A DNA stretch of 64,000 nt from Diphasiastrum complanatum (Eukaryota; Streptophyta; Lycopodiopsida; Lycopodiales; Lycopodiaceae), in contig CM055096.1 of NCBI GenBank assembly GCA_029204225.1, positions 28,657,995-28,721,994 on the forward strand. Direction: 5' to 3'. The translations under genes were made by a program, and so were the position numbers. The notes under the pieces were generated by a model, which saw only the letters and a list, made by a program, of their open reading frames with translations, did not search any database and was not told the origin of the DNA. Position 1 is the first letter of the stretch. Each line of letters opens with the position of its first letter. Below, in pieces: positions 1-10,639 of the stretch.

Positions 1-1
1 C

Positions 2-112
2 ACTCATATAGAGCTTGACAATGGTACACTTGAATGGCATGGATTTGCCCAAGTTGTTCGGTGTTTGGGCTCTCAGAAAACAGTTACGGGATATCCATGG
101 GGGCTAGTATAG
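2..112 (+). CDS. Possible C-terminal exon of an unidentified gene (5' truncated by window)
   Basis: Frame 2 is open from the window edge for 36 codons to a TAG at 110-112. The residues are balanced and protein-like (HIELDNGTLEWHGF, then QVVRCLGSQ, ending GYPWGLV), unlike the low-complexity translations nearby. The following 400 bases look like 3' UTR: AT-rich, no long frame, and T-rich stretches near 520-545. I do not recognise the family. It may equally be a chance frame in intergenic DNA, because the 5' part lies outside the window and no splice acceptor can be seen. Confidence 0.3.
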   Translation, partial: THIELDNGTLEWHGFAQVVRCLGSQKTVTGYPWGLV

Positions 113-823
113 CACGGAAGTGCTCTAATACCGAACGCTGTGACCATAGTCATATCTCTGTCCATCAATATAGTGAAGAATAGTTGCTTACATGTAAAAT
201 GTAAATGTGAACCTAATACATTTCTTTTGCTCTTGTACTAATCGGTATGGCTTATGCCCTGATACAGCTTCGTTAAAGAGCAAAATGTATTGCTTAGTAA
301 TGAAGTGAATGATTGGGAAGATTGGATGTACTTTTTATAAATGCAATTTAGCTGATAAAGTAGTGAATCTTGTTTCGGACATGGATAACAACTGATGCTC
401 AACTATGACACCTGTCTTCCTCACGTGACTAACTTGTGTGGTTTTGTTGTGTGGGATGGTGGCAGGTAACAGCTGGGTGTCTTAGAACTTGCTTCGCTTT
501 ATGGTACTCTGTACTGTTATATTTTATACAACTGTATTTTAACCTGTCATGCTATAAATTGAAGGGTTCATAGGGTTTGGTCTTGACTTGTCAAGAGGGA
601 CTATGTGAAATCTTGTTACTCTCTCTCTCTCTAGCATCTCTGATGCCACCCCGGCTACCCTTTGGTCGGGGTAGCACCAAACCTTTACCTTTACTTGTAT
701 TTTATGGCTAACAAGGTCTGTTGTATGATGTAGTCCACATGATGGTTTCATGATGCGGTGACTCTTGGCTATGGGGAGCCCCTTCCTCCTCCTAGTCCTT
801 TTGTTTAGACCATTATATGTTGC
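113..823. other. Non-coding stretch, possible 3' UTR then spacer
   Basis: No frame here looks like protein. The first 430 bases could be the 3' UTR of the partial exon at 2-112. A short CT run occurs at about 618-634. Nothing else recognised. Confidence 0.4.
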
Positions 824-2100
824 ATGAAGAAAGCTGCTGAAGTTCACAATTTGATTGCTGCTTATGATATGACTACTTGTAATGTTGCTGGCCCGGATGA
901 TAAAATTCTTTGTCTTATTGATTTGATGTACATCATGGATCGGATCAATATTTATACGAATTTTATTAAAAAGAAGAAATCCCTTAGCATGATTGAGAAA
1001 ATTTATATGGACCTCTTTAATTATGCTGAACGAATTGCTGCCGAGGAAAAGAAAATGGTGACTCCTCTCTTGATACCCCTGTCCCTTCTACTGCTCCTAC
1101 TTCACTGCACCCTCTGATTTTTACCGAGGACCTTGATGAAGATAGTATTTCTCAGCTAGAGTCTTTCTCACAAGAAATCTGTGATGTGGGAAATCAATCT
1201 GCCTTTGAATTTTGTCAAGCCAATAGTTGCCAAGCACCATTGGTACCTAGTCGTATCATTGAGTTTAAATCTGCAAAAACTGTTTATAAACTTTGGAGCC
1301 TTCCCTCTATCAACTTCCTTGCACCTATCTCTATTGAACTCTGGATCGCTCTTGCTCATCTCACTAATGAAGAGATCCAAGCTTGCAAGCTTGCTACTTT
1401 GCATAAGAATCCTTCTTTTGATACTCCTATTGGCTTTGATACTGTTATCAAGATGAGCAGATTTGAACCTTCAAGATGTCCTTCTAAGCAAACCTGGGCT
1501 AGAACTAGAGGCCATTTTGACACTGGCTTTAATAGAATGAACCTTCATCAAGCTAGAATCTGAAACCGGAAAAGACCCTTCTTTAAGTGCAAATGCGGTG
1601 ATAAATGCAAAAACAATTCTTCCATCATATGGTTTGATCACTCTATCTGGTATATAATGAATAATCTTTCCATTTTCTTTCCTGGTGCGTCTCTGCAAAA
1701 TCAGCTTAATGCCTTCTTCCTTTGATTGCATAAACCATCTAGAGAGGTTGTCAAGGTCCACCTTGTCTTTCTGTTTATCCGACAATACATGATTGATGCT
1801 AGCATTGAACTTTCCATAAACCCTACTGTTAAGCTCCTTGCACACCTTGGTGACGCTGAAAACGTTCGAGAAATTGAACGCCTTTTGAAAAAACCTAGCT
1901 CCTCTACCTTGCAAGACAAATACTTCCAGAATACTAGCAAAAAAACGGGTTCCTTCAATCTGAACAATCCAAGCTCAGTCATATCAGGCAGTGGAAATAC
2001 CAAGAAGAGGAAGTACTTTCTAAACAAAGGCAAAGAAGGACAAAGCAGTGGTGGAAAGGGGGGTCTTCCTATCAAAAAGCTGAACTTTTACTGTGATTGA
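824..2100 (+). pseudogene. Upstream part of the Penelope-like element (decayed ORF)
   Basis: Three open stretches follow one another on the plus strand in shifting frames: 824-1117, about 1080-1563 (the clearest, with a start at 1186 and a stop after the residues HQARI), and 1726-2100. They lead directly into the reverse transcriptase relic and share its AT-rich codon use, so I read them as remnants of the N-terminal part of the same element, broken by frameshifts at about 1100 and by stops near 1563 and 1720. The 1726-2100 piece is lysine- and serine-rich near its end, as a nucleic-acid-binding linker might be. No GIY-YIG endonuclease motif or zinc finger is visible, so the domain content of this part is unknown. 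Confidence 0.4.
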
Positions 2101-2281
2101 TCCATGTGGAAGACATAGAAGAAACAATGATATTGGAGGTCAGCAATACTGGTAGACGGCGACTAGTGGCTAGAAGAGACAGAGAAAAGTTTTTTCTGCA
2201 TTTATGTTATTATAACATATGCTTTGAGAGGATTGATATTAAACAATTATATGCTGAAACCTTGGTCACATTGATGAAACT

Positions 2282-4149
2282 TTTGAGCTTATCCTATTTG
2301 GTTGGTCTTATTTTCCACATTTGAAGCATGAATGGTATAAACCCTTTCAAGTTTTTTGTGATTTCAATGTTGACAACATTCCATCTTGTACTTGCGCTTA
2401 CAATAAACGTTTTAAAGAGTTCGTTTCTAAAATTTTTGGGCATGTTGTCTCGATGGATACTGGAATTATTAGAAGCAAAGTTTTAAAAAATGACTTGAAC
2501 AAAGGTCTTAATCATATCTCATTGTGCTAGTCTAATGTAAGTGAGGTGTCTTTAGAACTTTATCATGGATGGTTTGAATTGGCAAGTTCTTTACCTACTT
2601 ATCAAAATATTGATCATGAGATTGTTATGGAACATGCCTTGATTTGCAAAGATGTTGTTACAAACTTTTTGAAAAATACCAAGTGGCTACATGGAAAAAA
2701 GGTTATGAGTAACAAAATTACAAATGCCATTGATGAACATAATTGGATTACTACCAATCTATATGTTAATGGTGTGGATAAGGCGCAACATAACCCGTGT
2801 TTTATGTGCATCTACTTTGTAAGAAGTTTGGCTTTGGTTAGACTGTCTAGTCCTGATTTTGCCCCATTTCCAAATGAAAATGATAATACACTAGATGTGG
2901 CTATGGTTAAAATTCAAGATACTTTTGCTACTAAAATACTTGATTATCTAATAGGGAAAGAAGAATTACCTTTCTTACTTTGTACTTTCAAAACACACAA
3001 AAACGCGTTCAGATGGATTACAAATGCACATGACTGCTATTTTTTAAAGGTGGCCATGTTTATTTCTGGAGCTCTTGGTATACTGACTCCTCTCCTTATG
3101 GAGAGAGCAGGCCTTAAGGCAACTTCATATCGAAGTATCCTAAATGTGGATACTAACCTATTCTGGCAATGCAACTCATCCACTGAATTTTATCTTAATG
3201 TGCCTAACAAAATCACTTCCATGTGGTCCACTGACATTGCAAAATGCTATGAAAATATTCCTCTTAATGGTCCGGATGGGCTAAAAATTATAATACGGAA
3301 AATGATAAGGTATGCACTCAAGTCTTGTAAAAACAAAAAGCTTGCCTATCAGTGGAAATCGAGCCTTAAACAATTTGACTGGAAATGGGTGACCAATCAG
3401 ACTGATAATTGAATTGTGATTGACATAGAACCTCTTTGTCATTATAATGATATACTTATTGACAATTGCATAGCAAGATTAGAAAATAGGACTTGGAAAC
3501 AACTCTGTGGTATTCCTATGGGTTTTGCCTGTTCCCCTACATGGTGTAACTGGTATTTGTCATTCTTTGAAATACATTTATGAAAAGACTGGCCAGACTT
3601 GGAAAAGTGGAATACCTACGTGCCTTCAAGCATACTTTCCGTTATATTGATGATATTTGTTTCATAAACAACATAGATGCTCTTGTATTCCTAGACAAGA
3701 TGCAACCTCATATTGATGATAATGCCTTATGGGTCTATCCCTTGGAGTACCTCACTATAGAAAAAGAAGACGCTTCGGATAACACGGTTAATTTTTTGAA
3801 TATTACCACTACCTTTGATTCTTTATCAGGAAAGTTTCATATGAAATTTTTTGACAAGAGACGGGAACATCCATTTTCGTTCTTTCAGTATATACACTTA
3901 ACTGCCAATAGGCCGATTATGAACTCGTATAAAGCAATTGTCGCTCAGATTATTGTTGTCATGTACTGTTGTAGCGAACTGGATACCTTTATGGATGAGG
4001 TCAAAAACATTGTTCTTGCTTTTCAAAATAATGGCTTCATGAGAGGAAGATTGTATGAGATTTTAAACAACCTGTTTTTATGCGACTTGTTCCCTGGGCT
4101 CAAGTTTACTTTACCAAAAAATTCTAAATTTCTTTTGGTGGGCAGTTAG
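2282..4149 (+). pseudogene. Penelope-like (YIDD-type) reverse transcriptase, broken
   Basis: This would copy element RNA into DNA. The palm motifs are in order: STDIAKCYENIPL (motif A, catalytic Asp) at about 3229-3267, GIPMGFACSPTWCNWYL (motif B) at about 3512-3562, and RYIDDICFIN (motif C) at about 3640-3669, followed by NFLNI and FDKRREHPFSFFQYIH. Motif B of the IPMG..SP type with Y-I-D-D and the NRP block after motif C fits Penelope-like or telomerase-related reverse transcriptases better than LTR or LINE ones. The frame is broken: stops at 2528-2530 and 3410-3412 lie in an otherwise continuous frame, and a frameshift near 3582 is needed to join motifs B and C. No intact protein can be made. 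The exact clade is uncertain; I cannot exclude another non-LTR group. Confidence 0.6.
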
Positions 4150-4213
4150 CACTCCATCTCAGTGGTGCTAACTGCCCCCTGAGAGACTTTCTGACTGTGG
4201 GTATCGTTGGTGG

Positions 4214-4470
<257 letters not shown>

Positions 4471-4602
4471 CTCATGAGAGTAAAATTAATTAACGATATT
4501 TTAAAAGCAAGAAAATGCCAAACACGTTGCAATGCACGTTTTTTAGATAAAAAAGCTTAAAATTTTCAGAAAAAAAAGAAAAGAAAGTAAAGAAGTAATG
4601 TT

Positions 4603-4622
4603 GGGGGGGGGGGGGGGGGGGG
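4603..4622 (+). repeat. Uninterrupted run of 20 G
   Basis: Twenty consecutive G residues on the plus strand in an A/T-rich surrounding. A run like this can form G-quadruplex DNA and is prone to length error in sequencing and assembly. Confidence 0.97.
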
Positions 4623-4679
4623 TTGTTTATGTTTTTTTTTGTCCCATAGTCAAGTTCCATAAATGATATGCCACATGTC

Positions 4680-5280
4680 ATATAAATATCCATAATAAAG
4701 GTTAATTGACAATGAAGAGTATTTTTTGGGGGTCCATTTTAGCAAAATGGAAGTTCATGCCCCCAACTTTTGCAAAATCTAAAAAAACCAAATATTGAAA
4801 CGCTAAAAAAAAATGGGACAAAATAGTACTTCTTTTTTCTCCCATATTAAGAACTTAAAATTGTAGCAAAAGCTGGAAAAACTCAAAAATGTAACAAACA
4901 ATTTTTTTTTGAAAATTAGTAGAAAAAATGTTTAAAAAAAAATTAGTACCATTAAAAATGAGCCAAAATCTTAAAAAATCTTAAATAAAAAAAAACTCTA
5001 AAAAATGAGGAAAAAAAAAAAAAGAGTACTATAAAAAAAATGGGGCAAAATCTTAAAAAAATCGTAAAAAAAACTAAAACCTCTAAGAAACTTAAAAAAA
5101 ACCTTAAAAATAAATCTATAAAGCCTTAAAAAATTTATTCTTAATAAAAAGACTTTAAAAATGGGACATAAAATTTAAGAAATATCGCTCTGCACATATT
5201 ATCAAAATATCGCTCTACACATATTATTAGAATATTAAACTCTAAGTTAAATACTTATAACCTTAGAAACTATAACAAAT
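4680..5280. other. A-rich low-complexity tract
   Basis: Roughly 600 bases dominated by A runs, with recurring short units such as AAAATGGG and CTTAAAAA. No coding potential. Looks like degenerate repeat DNA. Confidence 0.6.
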
Positions 5281-5389
5281 CTTGAAACTTTTTTGTGTTC
5301 ATGTCATCGTTTTCTTTGCTTTGTTCACATATACACATACACGTGTCATGTGCTTTGCTCACAGAAATACGCCCACACATTGCACTTTA

Positions 5390-5391
<2 letters not shown>

Positions 5392-5425
<34 letters not shown>
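5392..5425. repeat. (CA)n microsatellite
   Basis: Seventeen CA units in a row, preceded by scattered CACA-rich sequence from about 5328. Confidence 0.97.
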
Positions 5426-5430
<5 letters not shown>

Positions 5431-5464
5431 ATTCTTACTCTTTCTTTCTCTCTCAAGTTTTTGA

Positions 5465-5650
5465 ATGGACAACTCGGAAGAACATGTGCGTGTTGCTCTA
5501 ATCTTTCGAAAAGAGGTGGTTGCATTTGGTTATGTTCTATGCCATCAATCCAGCCGAAAATGTCTTTTTAGAGAGCTTGGCATAGATAACAACGTGGGTG
5601 TCATTTCCAAAGTGCTTAAAATGGATTGTCCAGTGCCAATCTATGTTTGA
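5465..5650 (+). CDS. Short ORF, unknown (possible En/Spm-associated protein scrap)
   Basis: Sixty-one codons open from ATG at 5465 to TGA at 5648-5650. The stretch VVAFGYVLCHQ, then RELGIDNN, then VLKMDCPVPIYV loosely recalls the 'A-x-G-x-V ... LG ... V ... LP' pattern of a domain found in plant En/Spm-type transposon proteins, but no neighbouring domain supports it. It lies just after the CA repeat with no other gene near. Treat as unassigned. Confidence 0.15.
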   Translation: MDNSEEHVRVALIFRKEVVAFGYVLCHQSSRKCLFRELGIDNNVGVISKVLKMDCPVPIYV

Positions 5651-6118
5651 GTGCTGAATTTTGCTTCAACTTAACACATGTGTTTCTTCCATTACGCAGG
5701 TATATATAGAGCACATGTGCAACTTCAGGAGAAGGATTATACGAAGGGCTTGATTGGCTATTGAGGCCACAAGAAACCATCAAACCTTGGAAATACATGA
5801 GTAGGTGAGTACATAAATGATGCAAATCCAGCACCACATGACTCAATAACCAAGTAGGTTGCACTAGTCCATCTTCAAGATCTACTTGACACAAGAAAAT
5901 GACCATGAAACCCTTTCTATGTAGAAAATCAATCAATTTTTTGGTGTTTGTCAAAACTTTCATTGAATTGTCAAAGGAGGAAACAGGTATCATTTAACAA
6001 GACTTTGAATGAGTGTTTTACATATTACACTGACAATTTCACAAAATTGTCATCAAGAGAACAATGACCAAACGTGCTTCAAATAGAAACAACATCCAAA
6101 AAACAACGACAACACCGA
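5651..6118. other. Spacer, nothing recognised
   Basis: AT-rich sequence without a convincing coding frame or repeat. The open frame on the minus strand at 5616-5993 has no recognisable motif. Confidence 0.4.
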
Positions 6119-6307
6119 TATATAATTCAGATGTTTTAACATGTGTGGAGTATGTGGCTGATCATAACATGTCAGGATCAGCTTATAACTCAAATATTCT
6201 AATAGGTGTGGAAGATGCAGTTGATCGCAATATGTCAAGATCAACGTATAATTCAGATATTCTAACGGGTGTAGAAGATGTGGCTGATCGTAATATATTA
6301 GGATCAA
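6119..6307 (+). repeat. Three tandem copies of a 63-bp unit
   Basis: The unit starting TATAATTCAGAT repeats at 6119, 6182 and 6245, exactly 63 bases apart with point differences. Because 63 is a multiple of three the plus-strand frame from 6064 stays open and encodes three 21-residue repeats of the form YNS(D/N)-(V/I)-L-x-x-VE-x-x-x-D-(H/R)-N. Whether it is or was translated is unknown. Confidence 0.9.
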
Positions 6308-6452
6308 CGTGTGGAGGATGTTGATGCAACATTTGAGAGCAATAGAAATAAAAAATGACTTTGTACGTCGCAGATAGTTGTTATACACGACTATGGGTAG
6401 CAATTTCATCTGTGGATAGGTCGCAACAGGTCCAACATGCCTGATTTTCTGC

Positions 6453-7701
6453 TCAGAGGTTAGATTTTTTGTTTAGAAACCGCGATGGGAGGCCACAACC
6501 AACTAGGTTAGGTTGCAAACAGATGGAACAGGCCTTAGGCAGATGCAGGCATGCTGTAGCAGCAATAGATGTAGCATAAGGTAGTATATGTGACTTTGAC
6601 AAAGCACAAGAGTCACAAACATGATTGATGCTACTTAAGGATTTTGGGAGACTAATCACAAGTTGCTTCTTAGCCATTACCTTCAATGGCTTGAAGTTGA
6701 GGTGCCCCATCCTTTTATGCCAAACCTCTTGAATAGGTATTTGCTCCCTTGCAGCACATCCAACTTGGTTAACAGTAACACAAGCATCTAGTTTGAACAA
6801 CTTTCCTTGCCTTTTACCTTTTCCAATTAAGACATCCTTCCTTTTGATCATACAAGCATCTCCATCAAACTCAACCTTGAGGATTTACTTAGCATCTCCT
6901 TTATCATGTGTAGAGCCTTCTTGGCCCTCTTATCATACCTCATTTGATCTTGTTGTGTTGCTAGTCTCTCCAACCCTACAACAATATCCAGAACATCATT
7001 CATCTAAGAAGTGATTCCATCCTCACTTTCCACAATGAATAGTTACTTGAGGTAAGCCTATCATTGGCTTTCAACATGACTCCACTTGAGGTTGCCATGT
7101 AGCAATGACCTGATCTTCTTTTTCAACATGTTTCAATGCACAAAGAACTCCTTTGAACAACAACAAATATTTTCAAAAAAAAATCACAAAGATTTGAAAT
7201 TATCTCAAAAACTCTCTTCTAGCACTTATACCAAGCAAATCGACACATAGAATTATGGAATCTTGATCAACCTATGATCTATTCTCAATATAATGACTTT
7301 TGCCAATTCCTAAGATTGAAACACACTCAAATGAAGAACAGAAACCTCACTATCTAGAGATCCAATCAAAATTAGGGTTTTCACAAAATCACAAAAAATT
7401 GACTATTCTAAATCTACATGCAAATGCTGAGAATTTGATATGCAATCTATTAGCCACCACTTAGGTTGATCCAATGATCCAAAAAATCGGCCAAATTCAG
7501 TATGTGAAATCGAAAATTGGAATTGATCGAGTTTATGAACCTATATAGGGTTTTGATCTACAAAAGATCCAATCTACAAAAGCAAAAAGACTCAATTTTG
7601 GTGTAGAATCCTCTCTAGCATGCTCTAGCCTTGATATCTTCACCAAATCATTGATAAATATGATTTTCTCCTTCATAACCTAAAACACAAGCTCTGATAC
7701 C
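6453..7701 (-). pseudogene. Ty1/copia fragment 1: primer site, gag start and gag-pre-integrase
   Basis: Reading the minus strand from right to left: a GGTATCAGAGC primer-binding site (initiator-tRNA-Met type) at 7691-7701; a gag start near 7085 (SSNYSLWKVRMESLL, frameshifted after about 35 residues, then NDVLDIVVGLERL); and a gag-pre-integrase domain in 6851-6453 (VWHKRMGHLNFKPL, then CDSCALSKSHILPY). The pre-integrase CxxC is present. Most of gag, the protease and everything after the pre-integrase are missing, so this is a deleted remnant. The sequence is closely related to the plus-strand copia fragment that starts at 8093, but lies in the opposite orientation. Confidence 0.8.
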
Positions 7702-8092
7702 CTACTCTACGAATCTCACCAATGTAAAAAAATCAGCATCTACACACAAAATGAGATGCAAACTCTAATAGAACTTGATCAAACATGAATCAAAAGATAA
7801 AGTACTGTTGTTGTCCACCCAAAACCAGCAAGCTACTGTATTTCACACGTAAGGATCCAAAAATAACAAATATAGATCATTCTACACATAGAATTGCGTG
7901 CAATCACAAGTATAGTGCATCAATAGATAGTAGAACCCAAGAGAACCATGTATAAGCATGAAATGAATAGAGAAGGGAGAAGATATCTCTCTCCAAGTGT
8001 TACATCCTTTTATAACAGGTCCAAACCCTATTTGGCCCCTTGGCTTTCCCACCAAAATGCTAACCCTACTATTTTTGGGTCTAGATTCAAAG
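7702..8092 (-). repeat. Probable LTR remnant of copia fragment 1
   Basis: This interval sits where the 5' LTR of the minus-strand element should be, next to its primer-binding site. It is AT-rich and non-coding. The outer end cannot be defined because the plus-strand copia fragment starts abruptly at about 8093. Confidence 0.35.
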
Positions 8093-10290
8093 TAGGATGG
8101 GACACCTCAACTTCAAGTCATTGGAGGTAATGGCTAGAAAGAAGGTTGTGATAGGTCTTCCAAGTTCCTTAAGTGGCATCAAACATGTTTGTGAGTCTTG
8201 TGCTTTGTCTAAGTCACATAGACTACCTTATACTAGATCTACATCTAGATCTACAAAGCCTTTTCAACTTGTGCATTCGGATATTCATGGATTTACTACA
8301 ATTAGCAATAGTGGAGCTAAGATGTATGTAACATTCATTGATGATTTTAGTAGATTTTGTTGGATCTATCTACTAAAGAGCAAGGATGAAGTGTATGATA
8401 TCTTTATCAAGTTCAAGAATGCAAGAGAGAACAAATTTTCCACAAAGAACAAGTGCTTAAGGAGTGACAATGGTGGTGAGTACATATCTACCAAGTTCAA
8501 GGCCTTTTGTGATGAGCATGGAATCAAGAAAGAATATACAACATCAAGGACCCCACAACAAAATGGAGTGGCTGAAAGGAAGAATAGGACTTTATGTGAA
8601 AGTGATAAAGCCATGAGATTAAGTGCTGATCTTGACAAACCATTTTGGGACCAAGCTTTGTTGTGTGCAAATTTTTTGTGCAATAGGTGGCCGAGTGCTA
8701 TTTTGGATGGAAGGACACCTTTTGAGATGCTATTCAAGAGGAGGCCGAGTGTCAACTTTCTAAGAACCTTTGGATGCACATGCTATGTCAACATTACTCT
8801 TGAAGATAGGACTAAGGAGGATCCATCTTCAAGAAGAGGTATTTTTGTTGGATAAAGTGAGGTGAGTAAAGTCTACAAGGTTTACATTCCTTCTACTAAC
8901 AAAGTAATTGTTGTTAGAGATGTCATCATTGATGAGGGAAACATTCCAAAAGTGTCTTCAAGCATGATTGATAAAGGTGTGGATGGATCTAACATTCTTG
9001 ATGATGATGTAAAGGATCCTACTTTAGATGGTGATGATGATGGACCTTCTTCATCAAGTCAAAAGCCAAGGAGAACATCAAGGGAAAGATAAGTACCTTC
9101 AAGGTTCACATATGATGAAAAGGGTAAGCAAGTAGTTTCTAGAAATTATGTTGCTTTCCTAACCTCTTTTGATGAACCTACAATTGTAGATGAAGCAAGG
9201 AAAGAAGAGGAGTGGATCCAAGCAATGGATCTTGAGTATCAAGCTCTTATGAAGAATGGAACATGGAGATTGGTGGAGTTGCCTAAGGACAAGAAAGCTA
9301 TTGGATGAAAATGGATCTTCAAGGTGAAGACAAACCAAGATGGATCTATCAACAAGTACAAGGCAAGGTTAGTGGAAAAAAGATATGCTCAACAACAAGG
9401 GATTGGCTATGATGAGACCTTTGCACCCGTGGCAAAGATGTTAAGCATTCGAGTCATCATCTCACTTCCTACACTTTATGGATGGGATATATGGCAAATG
9501 GGCATTACAAATGCATTCTTGAATGGTGATCTTGAGGAGGAAGTGTACATGGAGCAACCCAAGAGTTACATTTCATCAACAAAGCCAAATCATGTGTGAT
9601 TACTACAAAAGAGCTTGTATGGCCTTAAGCAAGCACCAAGGAATTGGTATGCTAAGCTTAACACTTTTTTACTCTCTCAAAGCTTTGTTATGAGTGAGTA
9701 TGCTCTTAAGAAGGAGTTTGAGGTGCATGATCTTGGTAACTTGCATTACATTTTGGGAATAGAAGTCATTAGATCTTCTCAATCTACTTTCATTTGTCAA
9801 GAGAAGTATGCTAATTCTATTCTAGAAAGATTTCATATGCTAGATGCAAAAGCTAGTGATACACCTATGGAGTGTCATGTAAAGCTAACTATAAGAGGTA
9901 GTGAAAGATCCTTCAAGGACATTACTCTCTATAGAAAGCTAGTTGGTTCACTCATCTATCTAACCATTACTAGACCAGATCTAAGCTATTGTGGTGGAAG
10001 ATTGAGTCAATTCATGCAAGATCCTAGTGAGGAGCATTGGAAGCTAGGAAAGCTAGTTTTGAGGTACATCATTGGAACTCGAGATTTTGGCATATTGTAT
10101 GAGAGGGATCATCATCTAATCTTTTTGGATTTTCAGATTCGGACTATGTTGGAGATGTAATGGATAGGAAATATGATTAGTGCTCATTGTATTTTAATAG
10201 GTGATGGAGCTATGTCATGGACGGTTCAGTCAATCATGCCTTATCTATTGGGCGATGGAGTCACCCCACTGTACTGTTTCTCATTCCCTC
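8093..10290 (+). pseudogene. Ty1/copia fragment 2: integrase, reverse transcriptase, partial RNase H
   Basis: Domains in order: the end of gag-pre-integrase (RMGHLNFKSLEV; CESCALSKSHRLPY) from 8093; integrase core with its acidic residues in VHSDIHGF, FIDDFSRF, LRSDNGGEY and TPQQNGVAERKN (about 8270-8600); then reverse transcriptase (KWIFKVK, DETFAPVAK, TNAFLNGDLEEEVYM, SLYGLKQAPRNWY) and the start of RNase H to about 10190. In-frame stops fall near 8853, 9090, 9306 and 9597. About 60 residues containing the YVDD catalytic motif are deleted between SQSFVMSEY and KKEFEVHDLG near 9700, so it cannot function. The last part is frameshifted near 10135. Confidence 0.92.
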
Positions 10291-10639
10291 TTTTTCCTCT
10301 CTTACCCTCTCTTTTATGCTTTTGATCAAACACTCATGCCCATAAAAGAAAATATGTAGTGCCCTATGCAGCTCAGAGTATATGCATAATGCAGGGGTAT
10401 GGATGCATGAGATGGTCTTGCAATCAAATGACCAAGCACACTGTGCCTACATGATGCGAGTATGATGTGAGTGCAGCGTGAGTGAACAAAGTCGACTCAT
10501 CTGTGTAATATTTGTAGATCACAATTTTCAGTGTGTGTGGATCTCACATGCAATAACAATAACCCCCATATTTGTACACTGAAACAATTTTTTGTTTTGT
10601 TTTTCTAGTGGTATTTTAAAGCAAGATAGAATGTTGACC
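10291..10639. other. Spacer between copia and gypsy relics
   Basis: No coding frame or clear repeat recognised. It may contain the degraded 3' end of copia fragment 2. Confidence 0.3.
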
